Shown here: positions 26,890-34,973 of the stretch, one piece after another
Layout: every line of letters starts with the position of its first letter
How positions within the stretch are numbered: position 1 is the stretch's first letter
From: Desulfosporosinus sp. OT
GTDB lineage: Bacteria > Bacillota > Desulfitobacteriia > Desulfitobacteriales > Desulfitobacteriaceae
DNA: 64,000 nucleotides
Direction: 5' to 3'
Assembly: GCF_000224515.1 (NCBI RefSeq)
Contig: NZ_AGAF01000124.1
Coordinates: 22,686-86,685 of the forward strand
Made by a program: the position numbers and the translations under genes
Notes under the pieces: model-generated
Databases searched by the model: none
The model's input: only the letters and a program-made list of their open reading frames with translations
What the model was told of the DNA's origin: nothing

Positions 26890-28386
26890 TCATGCCAAAA
26901 TCTTATTAATCTCTTTTTCAGTCGTTCTAACTAGAGTTTCTACCTGTTCCTCCGTAAAATGTCCCCCGGCCTCCATCGTTGTTAATGTATTCTCAAATAA
27001 AGTGACCAACACACTATTTATTTTTGTATATCGCTCTTGGGCATTCTCGGGTTCCGCAACCTGCCCTCCCCAAATTCCTGACATAATGTCAAAAAGGAAG
27101 TTCGTAGTTTGCCTCATGATCATGGCTAAAACCGCTACTTTAGGATCCCTAAGCGTCACGATACTTTCATAAGTTGATGCTTGGACTTCCAGACGCCCAG
27201 CGGCTTTCAGATCTCGGTGAGCCCTCGTTCCTTTTAAGACAATTAAATGATGGTAAAGTACATTAGCAGTAATAGAAAGGTCTTTTACTAGGTCATTGCG
27301 CTTCAAAAATTCAAAGTTGACCCGGATATCTTCTAAGAATGAATCAGGCTCAAACATGATAAACCCAACACTCGGCTCGATCCCATATTTGCGGAGGATA
27401 CGGATAGCCTTCTCGTTCTGGGCAACCGTCGTCAGTTTATTAATCCTCTGCAGCGAACGGTCACTGCCACTCTCAAGTCCAATAAGAATATTGTTCAGAC
27501 CAGCTTCCACCAACGCCTTAACAGTATCATCATGGATATCATTTACCCGAGCCTCAATGCCAAACTTAACGTTTCTGGATTTAATCAAGGCCGCCAAATG
27601 CAATGCCCGTCGCTGGCCCCTTTCACCGGGACCAAAAAAATTAGGATCAGTAAAATAAAACGACTTGATTTGATGTCTAGCAATTAATTCATCAATTTCC
27701 GCTATGATATTTTCGGGAGTTCGTCCACGCCACTGCGAACCCTGTCCATAAAAAGGGTTGATATAGCAAAAAGTACACCCACCATAACATCCCCTACTTC
27801 CCTGCAGGTTTATTTCTGGCAAACGGAACAGGGCTTTCGTTCGCACGGGAAAAGGAAGGGCGTCTAGATCACCTATTAGTTCGCGTCGCATGGCAACAAT
27901 TGTACCTGAATCATCCCGCTGGGCCAGACCAAGCATGTTTTCTAGGCAATCTTCGCAACTAACAGCTTTGACTAGCTGGGCAAAGGTTAGTTCCGGTTCA
28001 CCTAGGACCACAGAATCAATGTCCGGGCACTGTAACAACACGTCTTCAAAGTCTGTGGTTGGATAATACCCGTAAGCCGTAATATAAGAAGCAAGCCGCT
28101 CAGCTTTAACCTTATGGAGAAAATCATATAAAACCATGTCCGTCTGCCAATGGTAAACCATATGAACTCCTATTATTTCCGGCTCAAATACCTTTACTCT
28201 GCGTTCAATTTCCTGGTAATCGAGTCCCTCCAAGAATCCTTCAATAACTTCTACCTCATGCCCCTCACTGATAAGCATTCCTGCAGTATAACCAGAAAGG
28301 AGGCAGGAGGCCAGAGGAGTATTGGCAATGTCGTTACACCGTTCCGAACGGATGGTCCGCGGGTGCTCTAATAACAGTATCTTCAT
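26890..28386 (-). CDS. bzaE: B12-binding-domain radical SAM protein, BzaE-like
   Basis: 498 residues from the ATG at 28386. N-terminal cobalamin-binding-like Rossmann region (about 1-150: 'AGMLISEGHEVEVIEGFLEG', 'VVLGEPELTFAQLV'). Radical SAM cluster motif C200-x3-C204-x2-C207 in 'GSRGCYGGCTFCYIN'. In the characterised anaerobic pathway BzaE follows BzaD and completes the conversion of 5-methoxy-6-methylbenzimidazole to 5,6-dimethylbenzimidazole. Assigned from operon position (A-B-C-D-E order) plus domain type; I cannot distinguish D from E by motif alone. It starts five bases after the bzaD stop. Confidence 0.75.
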   Translation of the reverse strand: MKILLLEHPRTIRSERCNDIANTPLASCLLSGYTAGMLISEGHEVEVIEGFLEGLDYQEIERRVKVFEPEIIGVHMVYHWQTDMVLYDFLHKVKAERLASYITAYGYYPTTDFEDVLLQCPDIDSVVLGEPELTFAQLVKAVSCEDCLENMLGLAQRDDSGTIVAMRRELIGDLDALPFPVRTKALFRLPEINLQGSRGCYGGCTFCYINPFYGQGSQWRGRTPENIIAEIDELIARHQIKSFYFTDPNFFGPGERGQRRALHLAALIKSRNVKFGIEARVNDIHDDTVKALVEAGLNNILIGLESGSDRSLQRINKLTTVAQNEKAIRILRKYGIEPSVGFIMFEPDSFLEDIRVNFEFLKRNDLVKDLSITANVLYHHLIVLKGTRAHRDLKAAGRLEVQASTYESIVTLRDPKVAVLAMIMRQTTNFLFDIMSGIWGGQVAEPENAQERYTKINSVLVTLFENTLTTMEAGGHFTEEQVETLVRTTEKEINKILA

Positions 28387-28390
28387 CTCG

Positions 28391-29722
28391 CTACTCAACT
28401 CCCTGCCACATAAACACGTTTCTGCACTGCTGAATTGTTTCCAGTTTGTATCGGAAAGCACTAAACGGTTTCGGGTTATAATAGGTCGGATAGAGCAGAT
28501 CCGTCTCTGAGTCGATTACCCCTTGCGCCCTAGCTATTTTTTCGATCTTCGTTCCTGGTAAAATTCGAATATTATTCAAGATAATCGTTCCCAGATTCTT
28601 TTTCTTGCTGTGCATTTCATAAAGCCGTTCAACAAACTGAATACTTTTTTCACAGGTCTTTTCCGTCTCTCCAGGTACATTAACCATAAAATGATAAACA
28701 CTAACCACGTCGGTTTGAGCGACGAGACTTGCTGCTTTTAAAATTTGCGCCTCGCTCAGGTTTTTGCCCAAGACGTCCAGTGATTCCTGACATAGACCGT
28801 CGGGGGAGAAGGAAAAACATTCACACCCAGCCCGTTCGTATAAAGCAACATTCTTGTCATTGAGCTGATCTTCCCGCAGGAATCCGTCCCACCGAACTTT
28901 AAGTTTTCTGCGCAGTAGCTCCTCACAGATTGCCTCGAGATGACCGTGAGGAACGTTGAGTACAGGGTCGGTAAAGTGAAAACTCTGAATCCCATAGTCC
29001 TTATGCAAGAGTTCCATTTCGTCCACGACAGCCGTGGTTGGTCGGCACCGCAATCGCTTCCCCTGAAGTTGAGGATAGACACAATAGGCGCAGTTCAGCG
29101 CACATCCCCGTTTGGCCTCAATCCCAATCGTTGGAACATAGTTGTTAATCCCCTGATAAAGCGCAGGGTCCAGTAAAAGCCTATTTGCTGGAACATAGTT
29201 GGCCATATCAAAATTCGTGGCGGGCGGTGAAACATGCACTCTCGACCCCTCTCGCCGGCAAAGCCCGGGCATTGGGGGGGGATCATTGATAGAACTAAGA
29301 AGAGCTGGGAAGGATACTTCTGCTTCTCCGACAATGCCATAATCCAGTTCCGGTAGTTCGAGCATCAGCCGTTCTGGAAAAAGGGAAAAACCTGTACCAC
29401 CAACAATTAGCTTAGCTTGAGGCAAAACGGTGGCAATAAAGCGAACCGTGACAATAAAGGGTGCAATAAGCGAGCTGGTTTTATTGCCTAAGGGATCAAT
29501 ATTGCGCAAGGATAAACCAATGGCCTCCGGTTGGAACGTCAAAAGTTTCTCCTTCAGCACTCCGAAAGGATCTCGTTCCAAGTTCATGTCCAGGATATCT
29601 ATCTCATGACCATGGCCTTGCAGGTGACCAGCAAGAAGAACAATTCCGATTGGATAGACTCGTTCCTGAGATATTTCTTCAACTGAAGGGGTTTGGATCA
29701 TTAGAACACGCACGTAATTCAC
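28391..29722 (-). CDS. bzaD: B12-binding-domain radical SAM methyltransferase, BzaD-like
   Basis: 443 residues. N-terminal cobalamin-binding-like domain ('YPIGIVLLAGHLQGHGHEIDILDMNLE', 'AKLIVGGTGFSLFPERLM', 'LDYGIVGEAEVSFPALL') and radical SAM motif C207-x3-C211-x2-C214 in 'AKRGCALNCAYCVYP'. BzaD is the enzyme expected to add the C6 methyl to 5-methoxybenzimidazole. The GTG start overlaps the bzaC stop by four bases. Class B radical SAM methylases need cobalamin, so the pathway is itself cobamide-dependent. Confidence 0.75.
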   Translation of the reverse strand: MNYVRVLMIQTPSVEEISQERVYPIGIVLLAGHLQGHGHEIDILDMNLERDPFGVLKEKLLTFQPEAIGLSLRNIDPLGNKTSSLIAPFIVTVRFIATVLPQAKLIVGGTGFSLFPERLMLELPELDYGIVGEAEVSFPALLSSINDPPPMPGLCRREGSRVHVSPPATNFDMANYVPANRLLLDPALYQGINNYVPTIGIEAKRGCALNCAYCVYPQLQGKRLRCRPTTAVVDEMELLHKDYGIQSFHFTDPVLNVPHGHLEAICEELLRRKLKVRWDGFLREDQLNDKNVALYERAGCECFSFSPDGLCQESLDVLGKNLSEAQILKAASLVAQTDVVSVYHFMVNVPGETEKTCEKSIQFVERLYEMHSKKKNLGTIILNNIRILPGTKIEKIARAQGVIDSETDLLYPTYYNPKPFSAFRYKLETIQQCRNVFMWQGVE

Positions 29723-31254
29723 TCCAATAGCAACAGAGCAAAATATCTAACATAGTCGCCCTTGTTGCGCAAAATCCCAAGATTAAGTCCCGCCCGTCTG
29801 ACGGTCTCAAAGACATCGATACCCGCTCCCTCCATGGCGGGCCTGGCATCCCGTGTATTGCAACACTTCCCGTTAGGAAAACTTGCAGCACAGGTATCAC
29901 AAAGCACGCATGGGCCAGCCCAATAAGAGAAGGCCTTATGAAATCCCGCCAGAAACCCCTCTCTTTCAGCGGCCAAAACCCGTTTTTGAAATATCTTTCC
30001 TGGAGGCTCCCCCTCTAGCAGGAGCGCCTGCGAAAAATCTTTTAGAGCGTCCCTAGTTTTTTGCGGGGTGGGACTATTAGGCGGACAGTGGGGATGTCCA
30101 TACCGATCACAACCATACTGGCAACGGAGGTCCGTCCAATCTGAAACATGAATATCTGCTGTAGATATTGGAAGAACTTGGCCAAATCCCATAGCTTTGA
30201 TCCTCGCGATCAGTCGGGTCCTGGCATCCAAGCGAAGAGTGGCTAATTTTGTTGCGTCCTTCGCTGCAAAGATTACAGCAGTGTCCGTCTCTAAGGGAAT
30301 GAGCTCAGTTGTATGGAGTTTAGACATGGCAAGTTGCTCTCTGACCCAAGCTTGGGAGAAGGTTCTGCCATTGTAGGTATTAATAAACATATTTAGATCT
30401 AGTAGAGCAGCTTTTTCTGGGGAGTGTTCGGGGAAAAAATCATGAATTACCAGGAATCCTTCCGGTTTGAGACAATTTGCAGCTCGGTCTAGGATCAATG
30501 GAATTTCCTCTTCGGAATAAGCGTGAATAATATTGGAGAGAACAACTAAATCGAACCGCTCTTGTCCTACAGTCCAGGGCTCTAATATATTAGTTGGTTG
30601 ATAGGAAACCCGTTTTCCGATCTCCTGCTTGTCCAACAACTCTCGCGTATAGTTAAGGACCTCTCCAATATCTAGCAAGGTGGCCGATAGCGCTGGAAAG
30701 CTCTCTAGAAAACCACTGGCAATCGCCCCTGAACCAGTTCCAACATCCAGAAGCTCTCCCTTGAGGTCAAGCCCCTGGAAGAATGGTAAGATTTCCTCCA
30801 CTTTAGTCCTAGCCACATTATCCATAGCTTTGATATATTTACGAATCCGCTGGCTAAACTGCTTTGCATCCTCTTCTTCGGCTGGAAAATTCACTCTGCC
30901 ACCGGCCTTAAGGGATCCTGCTAGGTCCTGCCACCCTAGCCGTAGAGCCTTGCGCCAGAGGATCGAATCCCCTTGATAATTACGCCTGCCTATCACAAGA
31001 TAGTCACTAGCCAGCTTGGTATTAAAATAACTACCTCCATCACAAACCACTAAGTTAAGAGCGCAAAGAGCCTGAAGAAAACGCTCTAGACCAGAGGTAG
31101 GCATCTCCAATACACCAGCCAGTACGGCGGTCGTCAAGCCTTTAGGCTCCAGTAAAGTAAAAACCTCTAATTCTACTGCCGTAAACAATGCCTCAGAAAA
31201 CCAGTACCCTGTTGCCAGATCCTCTAAGTACTGAGCACCTGTATCGGACTTCAA
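29719..31254 (-). CDS. bzaC: SAM-dependent O-methyltransferase fused to a DUF2284-type cysteine-rich domain, BzaC-like
   Basis: 511 residues. An N-terminal winged-helix dimerisation region (about 12-90) is followed by a class I methyltransferase domain with SAM motif 'LLDVGTGSGAIASGF' (about 168-182) and 'LVVLSNIIHAYSEEEIPLILDRA'. The last 135 residues form a separate cysteine-rich module (Cys378, 382, 390, 449, 452, 455, 464, 465; 'YGCDRYGHPHCPPNSPTP', 'GPCVLCDTC') like DUF2284 metal-binding proteins. BzaC O-methylates 5-hydroxybenzimidazole. The fused module could bind an Fe-S cluster. TTG start, overlapping the purE-like stop. Confidence 0.8.
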   Translation of the reverse strand: MKSDTGAQYLEDLATGYWFSEALFTAVELEVFTLLEPKGLTTAVLAGVLEMPTSGLERFLQALCALNLVVCDGGSYFNTKLASDYLVIGRRNYQGDSILWRKALRLGWQDLAGSLKAGGRVNFPAEEEDAKQFSQRIRKYIKAMDNVARTKVEEILPFFQGLDLKGELLDVGTGSGAIASGFLESFPALSATLLDIGEVLNYTRELLDKQEIGKRVSYQPTNILEPWTVGQERFDLVVLSNIIHAYSEEEIPLILDRAANCLKPEGFLVIHDFFPEHSPEKAALLDLNMFINTYNGRTFSQAWVREQLAMSKLHTTELIPLETDTAVIFAAKDATKLATLRLDARTRLIARIKAMGFGQVLPISTADIHVSDWTDLRCQYGCDRYGHPHCPPNSPTPQKTRDALKDFSQALLLEGEPPGKIFQKRVLAAEREGFLAGFHKAFSYWAGPCVLCDTCAASFPNGKCCNTRDARPAMEGAGIDVFETVRRAGLNLGILRNKGDYVRYFALLLLE

Positions 31255-31751
31255 CTTACTTCACTCAACTGTCTTTGGAGCGCTTCGTCCTTAGCCTCAA
31301 TATCCTGCAGCATCTGAGCACGATAGTCTTTAACCTTAATACTTAAGTCCCTATCTTGAATCGTCAGAATTTGTACCGCAAGCAAGGCCGCATTTCGTGC
31401 CCCACCGATCCCTACGGTTGCAACTGGAATTCCTGTAGGCATTTGCACAATGGAGTAAAGGGCATCGATTCCTTCTAAAGCACCACTGCTCATCGGCACA
31501 CCGATGACAGGTAAAATCGTCGCCCCCGCTACAACCCCCGGCAAATGAGCAGCTAACCCAGCCGCTGCAATAATCAGTTTGCCTCCTTGGGTTTCAAAAC
31601 CTTTCACCCAATTGACGGTTCTATCCAACGTCCTCTGAGCGGAGGAAATAATAACATCGAAGGAAACTTCAAATTGACGCAGAACTTCCAGAGCTTCCTC
31701 CATGACTTGATAATCTGAATCACTTCCCATAATGATCCCGACTTGGTTCAT
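31251..31751 (-). CDS. PurE paralogue inside the bza operon, catalytic histidine replaced by glutamine
   Basis: 166 residues from the ATG at 31751 (ribosome site GAGGGAGGGG). It aligns almost without gaps to the biosynthetic PurE at 12842-13363: 'GIIMGSDSDYQVM', 'AAAGLAAHLPGVVAG', 'GIDALYSIVQMPTGIPVATVGIGGARNAALLAVQIL'. The one key difference is in the catalytic loop, which reads 'ISSAQRTLDR': Gln39 (codon CAG) stands where His39 is found in the other copy and where E. coli PurE has His45. PurE handles AIR/CAIR, and AIR is the BzaA/BzaB substrate, so an AIR-binding, delivery or altered (de)carboxylase role is inferred. It overlaps bzaC by four bases. Confidence 0.85.
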   Translation of the reverse strand: MNQVGIIMGSDSDYQVMEEALEVLRQFEVSFDVIISSAQRTLDRTVNWVKGFETQGGKLIIAAAGLAAHLPGVVAGATILPVIGVPMSSGALEGIDALYSIVQMPTGIPVATVGIGGARNAALLAVQILTIQDRDLSIKVKDYRAQMLQDIEAKDEALQRQLSEVS

Positions 31752-31773
31752 TTTGGCCCCTCCCTCGTGTTTT

Positions 31774-33072
31774 TTAACAGCTGCCTTCCGTTGTTCCGAG
31801 GTATTCTCCAACCACTTTCATGGCGCAGAAACCACCACACATCGAGCAGGCTACATCCCCCTCTTCATTACGCTCTCCACGGATCCGCCGCGCCGTAGGA
31901 GGATCAATAGCCAGTTCAATTTGTTTATCCCAATCCAAGGCCTTACGAGCACGAGCCATAGCTAAATCCCATTCTCGTGCACCTTTAACTCCATTCACAA
32001 TATCTGCAGCGTGTGTTGCAATGCGCGTAGCAATGACCCCAGCATGAACATCTTCTGCGGTTGGCAGGCGGAGATGTTCGGCAGGTGTTACATAACAAAT
32101 AAAATTGGCTCCGGAAATGGCAGCCGTTGTGGCGCCGATCGCTGCTGTGATATGGTCATAACCCGGGGCGATATCTGTAACTAAATTACCCAGTATATAA
32201 TACGGGACATGATGACAAAGTTGTTTTTGGAGCAAGATAGTTGGCGGAATTTGATTCAACGGTACATGGCCCGGGCCTTCTACCATCACTTGAACGCCAG
32301 CTTCCAGAGCCCGCTTCACTAACTCTCCAGCCACAATCACCCCTTGGACTTGAGCACGGTCCAGAGAATCTTCAATACAACCCGGTCGAATAGCATCTCC
32401 AATGCTAAGTGTTACATCGTACTTTTTACAAATTTCCAGCACACGATCAAATTGGGTATAAAGAGGATTATCTTGGTCGTTGTGGAACATCCAACCTGTT
32501 AAAAAGGCCCCACCCCGACTTACAATATCAGTGATTCTGCCTTGATTCTTTAGCCTTTCCAAGATCGATCTGTTTAAAGCTGAATGGATTGCCATAAAGT
32601 CAATTCCATCCGCTGCTTGACGTTCAATCATTTCGAACATATCCTCAACCTTCATGCCTACAACGCTTCCGTTTTTGAAAATACTCTCCATCCCTGCTTG
32701 ATAAGTTGGGACAGAGCCGACAGGTAATGTCGTAGAAGCAATAACCTTACGGCGGAAAGCATCAATATCGCCGCCTGTACTTAACTCCATAATCGCATCG
32801 GCACCTGCACCTTCGGCAACTCTTATTTTGTGAAGCTCATCCTCAAAGTCCACACAGTCTGGTGAGGTTCCGATGTTAGCATTTACTTTAGTACGAAGTC
32901 CTTCCCCGACTGCGACCCCGACCGAGTTCTTACGTAGCTTGTTTTTCATGATCACTACTCGACCTTGGGCAACCTTCTCACATAATTCTTCCGCTCTAAA
33001 TCCTTCTATTTTGGCTAATTTCTCTACCTCAGGAGTAATAATTCCTTGTCTCGCTTTAATCAATTGGGTCAT
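31774..33072 (-). CDS. bzaB: ThiC-family radical SAM enzyme, BzaB-like (5-hydroxybenzimidazole synthase component)
   Basis: 432 residues from the ATG at 33072 (GGAGAG six bases upstream). ThiC fold throughout: 'VNANIGTSPD', 'GADAIMELSTGGDI', 'LPVGSVPTYQA', 'DFMAIHSALN', 'SRGGAFLTGWM', 'DAIRPGC', 'MVEGPGHVPLNQI', 'GNLVTDIAPGYDHITAAIG' and 'YVTPAEHL'. The C-terminal cluster motif 'CSMCGGFC' is C-x2-C-x3-C. Assigned to Bza, not to thiamin synthesis, because it lies with a second ThiC paralogue, bzaCDE-type genes and a cobalamin riboswitch. BzaA and BzaB together convert AIR to 5-hydroxybenzimidazole. Confidence 0.8.
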   Translation of the reverse strand: MTQLIKARQGIITPEVEKLAKIEGFRAEELCEKVAQGRVVIMKNKLRKNSVGVAVGEGLRTKVNANIGTSPDCVDFEDELHKIRVAEGAGADAIMELSTGGDIDAFRRKVIASTTLPVGSVPTYQAGMESIFKNGSVVGMKVEDMFEMIERQAADGIDFMAIHSALNRSILERLKNQGRITDIVSRGGAFLTGWMFHNDQDNPLYTQFDRVLEICKKYDVTLSIGDAIRPGCIEDSLDRAQVQGVIVAGELVKRALEAGVQVMVEGPGHVPLNQIPPTILLQKQLCHHVPYYILGNLVTDIAPGYDHITAAIGATTAAISGANFICYVTPAEHLRLPTAEDVHAGVIATRIATHAADIVNGVKGAREWDLAMARARKALDWDKQIELAIDPPTARRIRGERNEEGDVACSMCGGFCAMKVVGEYLGTTEGSC

Positions 33073-33272
33073 CTCAATCTCTCCATTCTTCATTTAAATT
33101 CTTAGTTCTTTATTCTAGTTCTCTAGCATTGTCTTGCTTGCATTCTCACCCTTAATCACGTGCCCCTACCGATATTCGAACCCAAACCTCGCTTATGCCC
33201 TTACTCATGTTCGAACTCCGATCCACGAACTTCGAACCTCGCATTAGCCCCTACCCATATTCGAACCTCGAT
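33073..33272. repeat. TTCGAA-rich intergenic repeat (copy B), three imperfect units
   Basis: On the minus strand GAGGTTCGAATATGGGTAGG is followed by GGCTAATGC and then recurs in altered form twice (GAGGTTCGAAGTTCG..., GAGGTTTGGGTTCGAATATC...), each followed by a TAAGGGC/TAGGGGC word. It resembles the cluster at 9144-9385 and, like it, splits an operon. Confidence 0.6.
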
Positions 33273-34559
33273 TTAGCACTCCCACGGTAGTTCTTGAAAG
33301 AACTCACCAGCCACAGCCATAGCACACCCCTTTTGACATTTGTTACAGAGAGGCTTTTCGCTTGAGTGGAAATCAGCAAGCCTTTCCTGGGATAACGCTA
33401 ACATTTTCTGCGCTTCTACATTTTGCTCTCGCCGTGCTTTGCTCATTTGCAAATCCCAATTCTCTGCTCCAGGATATCCTTTTGCCAGATCGGCCACGTG
33501 AGCAGCAATACGCGAAGCGACTACTCCCCGGTAAACATCCTGGGCATTCGGGTAAGCAATATGTTCAGCCGGTGTAACGTAACAGAGTAGATCTGCCCCA
33601 GCTGCACCTGCCATAGCCCCACCGATAGCAGCGGTGATTTCGTCATAGCCTGGCGCTACATCCGTCGATACCGGGCCGAAGACAAAATATGGGGCACCCT
33701 GACACACTTGTTTTTCTAATTTAATGGTTGTGGCAATTTGATTTGGTGGAGTGTGACCAGGTCCCTTAATCATGATTTGTACTCCAGCTTGTCTGCTACG
33801 CTTCACTAACTCACCTAAAATGACCAGTTCTTCAACCTGTGAACGACATAATGAATCTGCCCCTGCACCCGGTCGCATTGCATCTGCTAAGCTTAAGGTA
33901 ACCTCATGTTTTTTAGCGATTTCAAGGATGCGGTCAAACATGGTATACAAAAAGTTTTCCTTACCATGATAGAGCATCCAACCCATCAGCAAGGATCCAC
34001 CTCGACTCACCAGATTTAGGACCCGCTGATCCGCCTTGGCCGTTTGTAATAATCCGCTGTGCAAAGCGCAATGCAAGCCCATAAAGTCTACGCCATCTGC
34101 TGCTTGACGCTCCATAACTTGAAAAAAATCTTCTGGTTCAAGCGCTAAGGCTGACCCCTTCGTGCGCACCGCTTCAGCAAAAGCTTGATAAATAGGCAGA
34201 GAACCTAACGGTAATGGTACTCTTTCAATGATGGTTCTTCTTGCTTCATCCATATCACCCGCGGTACTCAAATCCATGACAGCATGCGTTCCTGCTCTGA
34301 CAGCCTCATCTACTTTAAATAGTTCGTCAACTAACTGATCCTCATCTGCATCGATGCCGATGCTGGCACTAACTTTGGTACTTAGTCCCAACCCAAACCC
34401 TTGAGGTTTTTTGGGCTGGTGATGAATATTATAGGGTATCACAATTTGTCCTATAGCAACCCGTTCCATAAGGAGTTGCACATTCATATGTTCATCTTGA
34501 GAAATCCTTGTAAAAAGCGGGTTCTCTTGACCCTTTTGAGCCATTTCCATTAGTGTCAA
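33273..34559 (-). CDS. bzaA: ThiC-family radical SAM enzyme, BzaA-like (5-hydroxybenzimidazole synthase component)
   Basis: 428 residues, TTG start after AAAGGAGAGTTTTGTT. ThiC-type motifs 'VSASIGIDAD', 'GTHAVMDLSTAGDMDEAR', 'LPLGSLPIYQAFAEAV', 'DFMGLHCALHS', 'SRGGSLLMGWML', 'IMIKGPGHTPPNQI' and 'VSTDVAPGYDEITAAIG', with the C-terminal cluster motif 'CNKCQKGC' (C-x2-C-x3-C). It diverges clearly from its neighbour BzaB. First gene of the operon, directly after a cobalamin riboswitch with terminator, which argues for cobamide lower-ligand synthesis and against thiamin. Confidence 0.8.
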   Translation of the reverse strand: MTLMEMAQKGQENPLFTRISQDEHMNVQLLMERVAIGQIVIPYNIHHQPKKPQGFGLGLSTKVSASIGIDADEDQLVDELFKVDEAVRAGTHAVMDLSTAGDMDEARRTIIERVPLPLGSLPIYQAFAEAVRTKGSALALEPEDFFQVMERQAADGVDFMGLHCALHSGLLQTAKADQRVLNLVSRGGSLLMGWMLYHGKENFLYTMFDRILEIAKKHEVTLSLADAMRPGAGADSLCRSQVEELVILGELVKRSRQAGVQIMIKGPGHTPPNQIATTIKLEKQVCQGAPYFVFGPVSTDVAPGYDEITAAIGGAMAGAAGADLLCYVTPAEHIAYPNAQDVYRGVVASRIAAHVADLAKGYPGAENWDLQMSKARREQNVEAQKMLALSQERLADFHSSEKPLCNKCQKGCAMAVAGEFFQELPWEC

Positions 34560-34620
34560 AACAAAACTCTCCTTTCAATGCTTGGACTACGAGCACCTTG
34601 AAAAGAACATTTGAAGTAGC

Positions 34621-34665
34621 AAAAAAATAAAAAGTCTCTAATCACAAAGTGACTAGAGACTTTTC
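34621..34665 (-). terminator. Cobalamin riboswitch expression-platform terminator
   Basis: Minus strand AAAAGTCTCTA / TAGAGACTTTTT stem followed by ATTTTTTT, between the aptamer and bzaA. Attenuation when cobalamin is bound is expected. Confidence 0.85.
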
Positions 34666-34718
34666 CATAATCTCGTCCACACTACTCTTGGTTCTTCGAC
34701 AAGGTAGGCTTTTAGCTT

Positions 34719-34877
34719 GACTACAGGCAGGTCTCCTGGCTTACGGATCATCACATCTGAAGTACCTTCCGGGACTACCCCGTGGTTACACTTCTTACTC
34801 CCCGTTTACAGTGGCGGGACCGCGCCGGACTTTCACCGACTTCCCTTATTCTCCTCTTAAATGAGGCACCTGTAATC
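34719..34877 (-). promoter_or_regulatory. Cobalamin (B12) riboswitch
   Basis: On the minus strand GATTACAGG pairs with CCTGTAGTC (P1). Inside are GGTGCC, AAGGGAAGTCGGTGAAAGTC, CCGCCACTGTA and the B12 box AAGCCAGGAGACCTGCC. It precedes a T-rich terminator and the bzaA gene, so the whole benzimidazole operon should be repressed by adenosylcobalamin or a related cobamide. Confidence 0.95.
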
Positions 34878-34973
34878 TCAAATTTTCTAAACATAGTATA
34901 AACAATAAATGTAAGTTTGACAAGGCCTTTTTCAAAAAATTCTCTTTATTTTCACTTACCCTTACATAAATTC

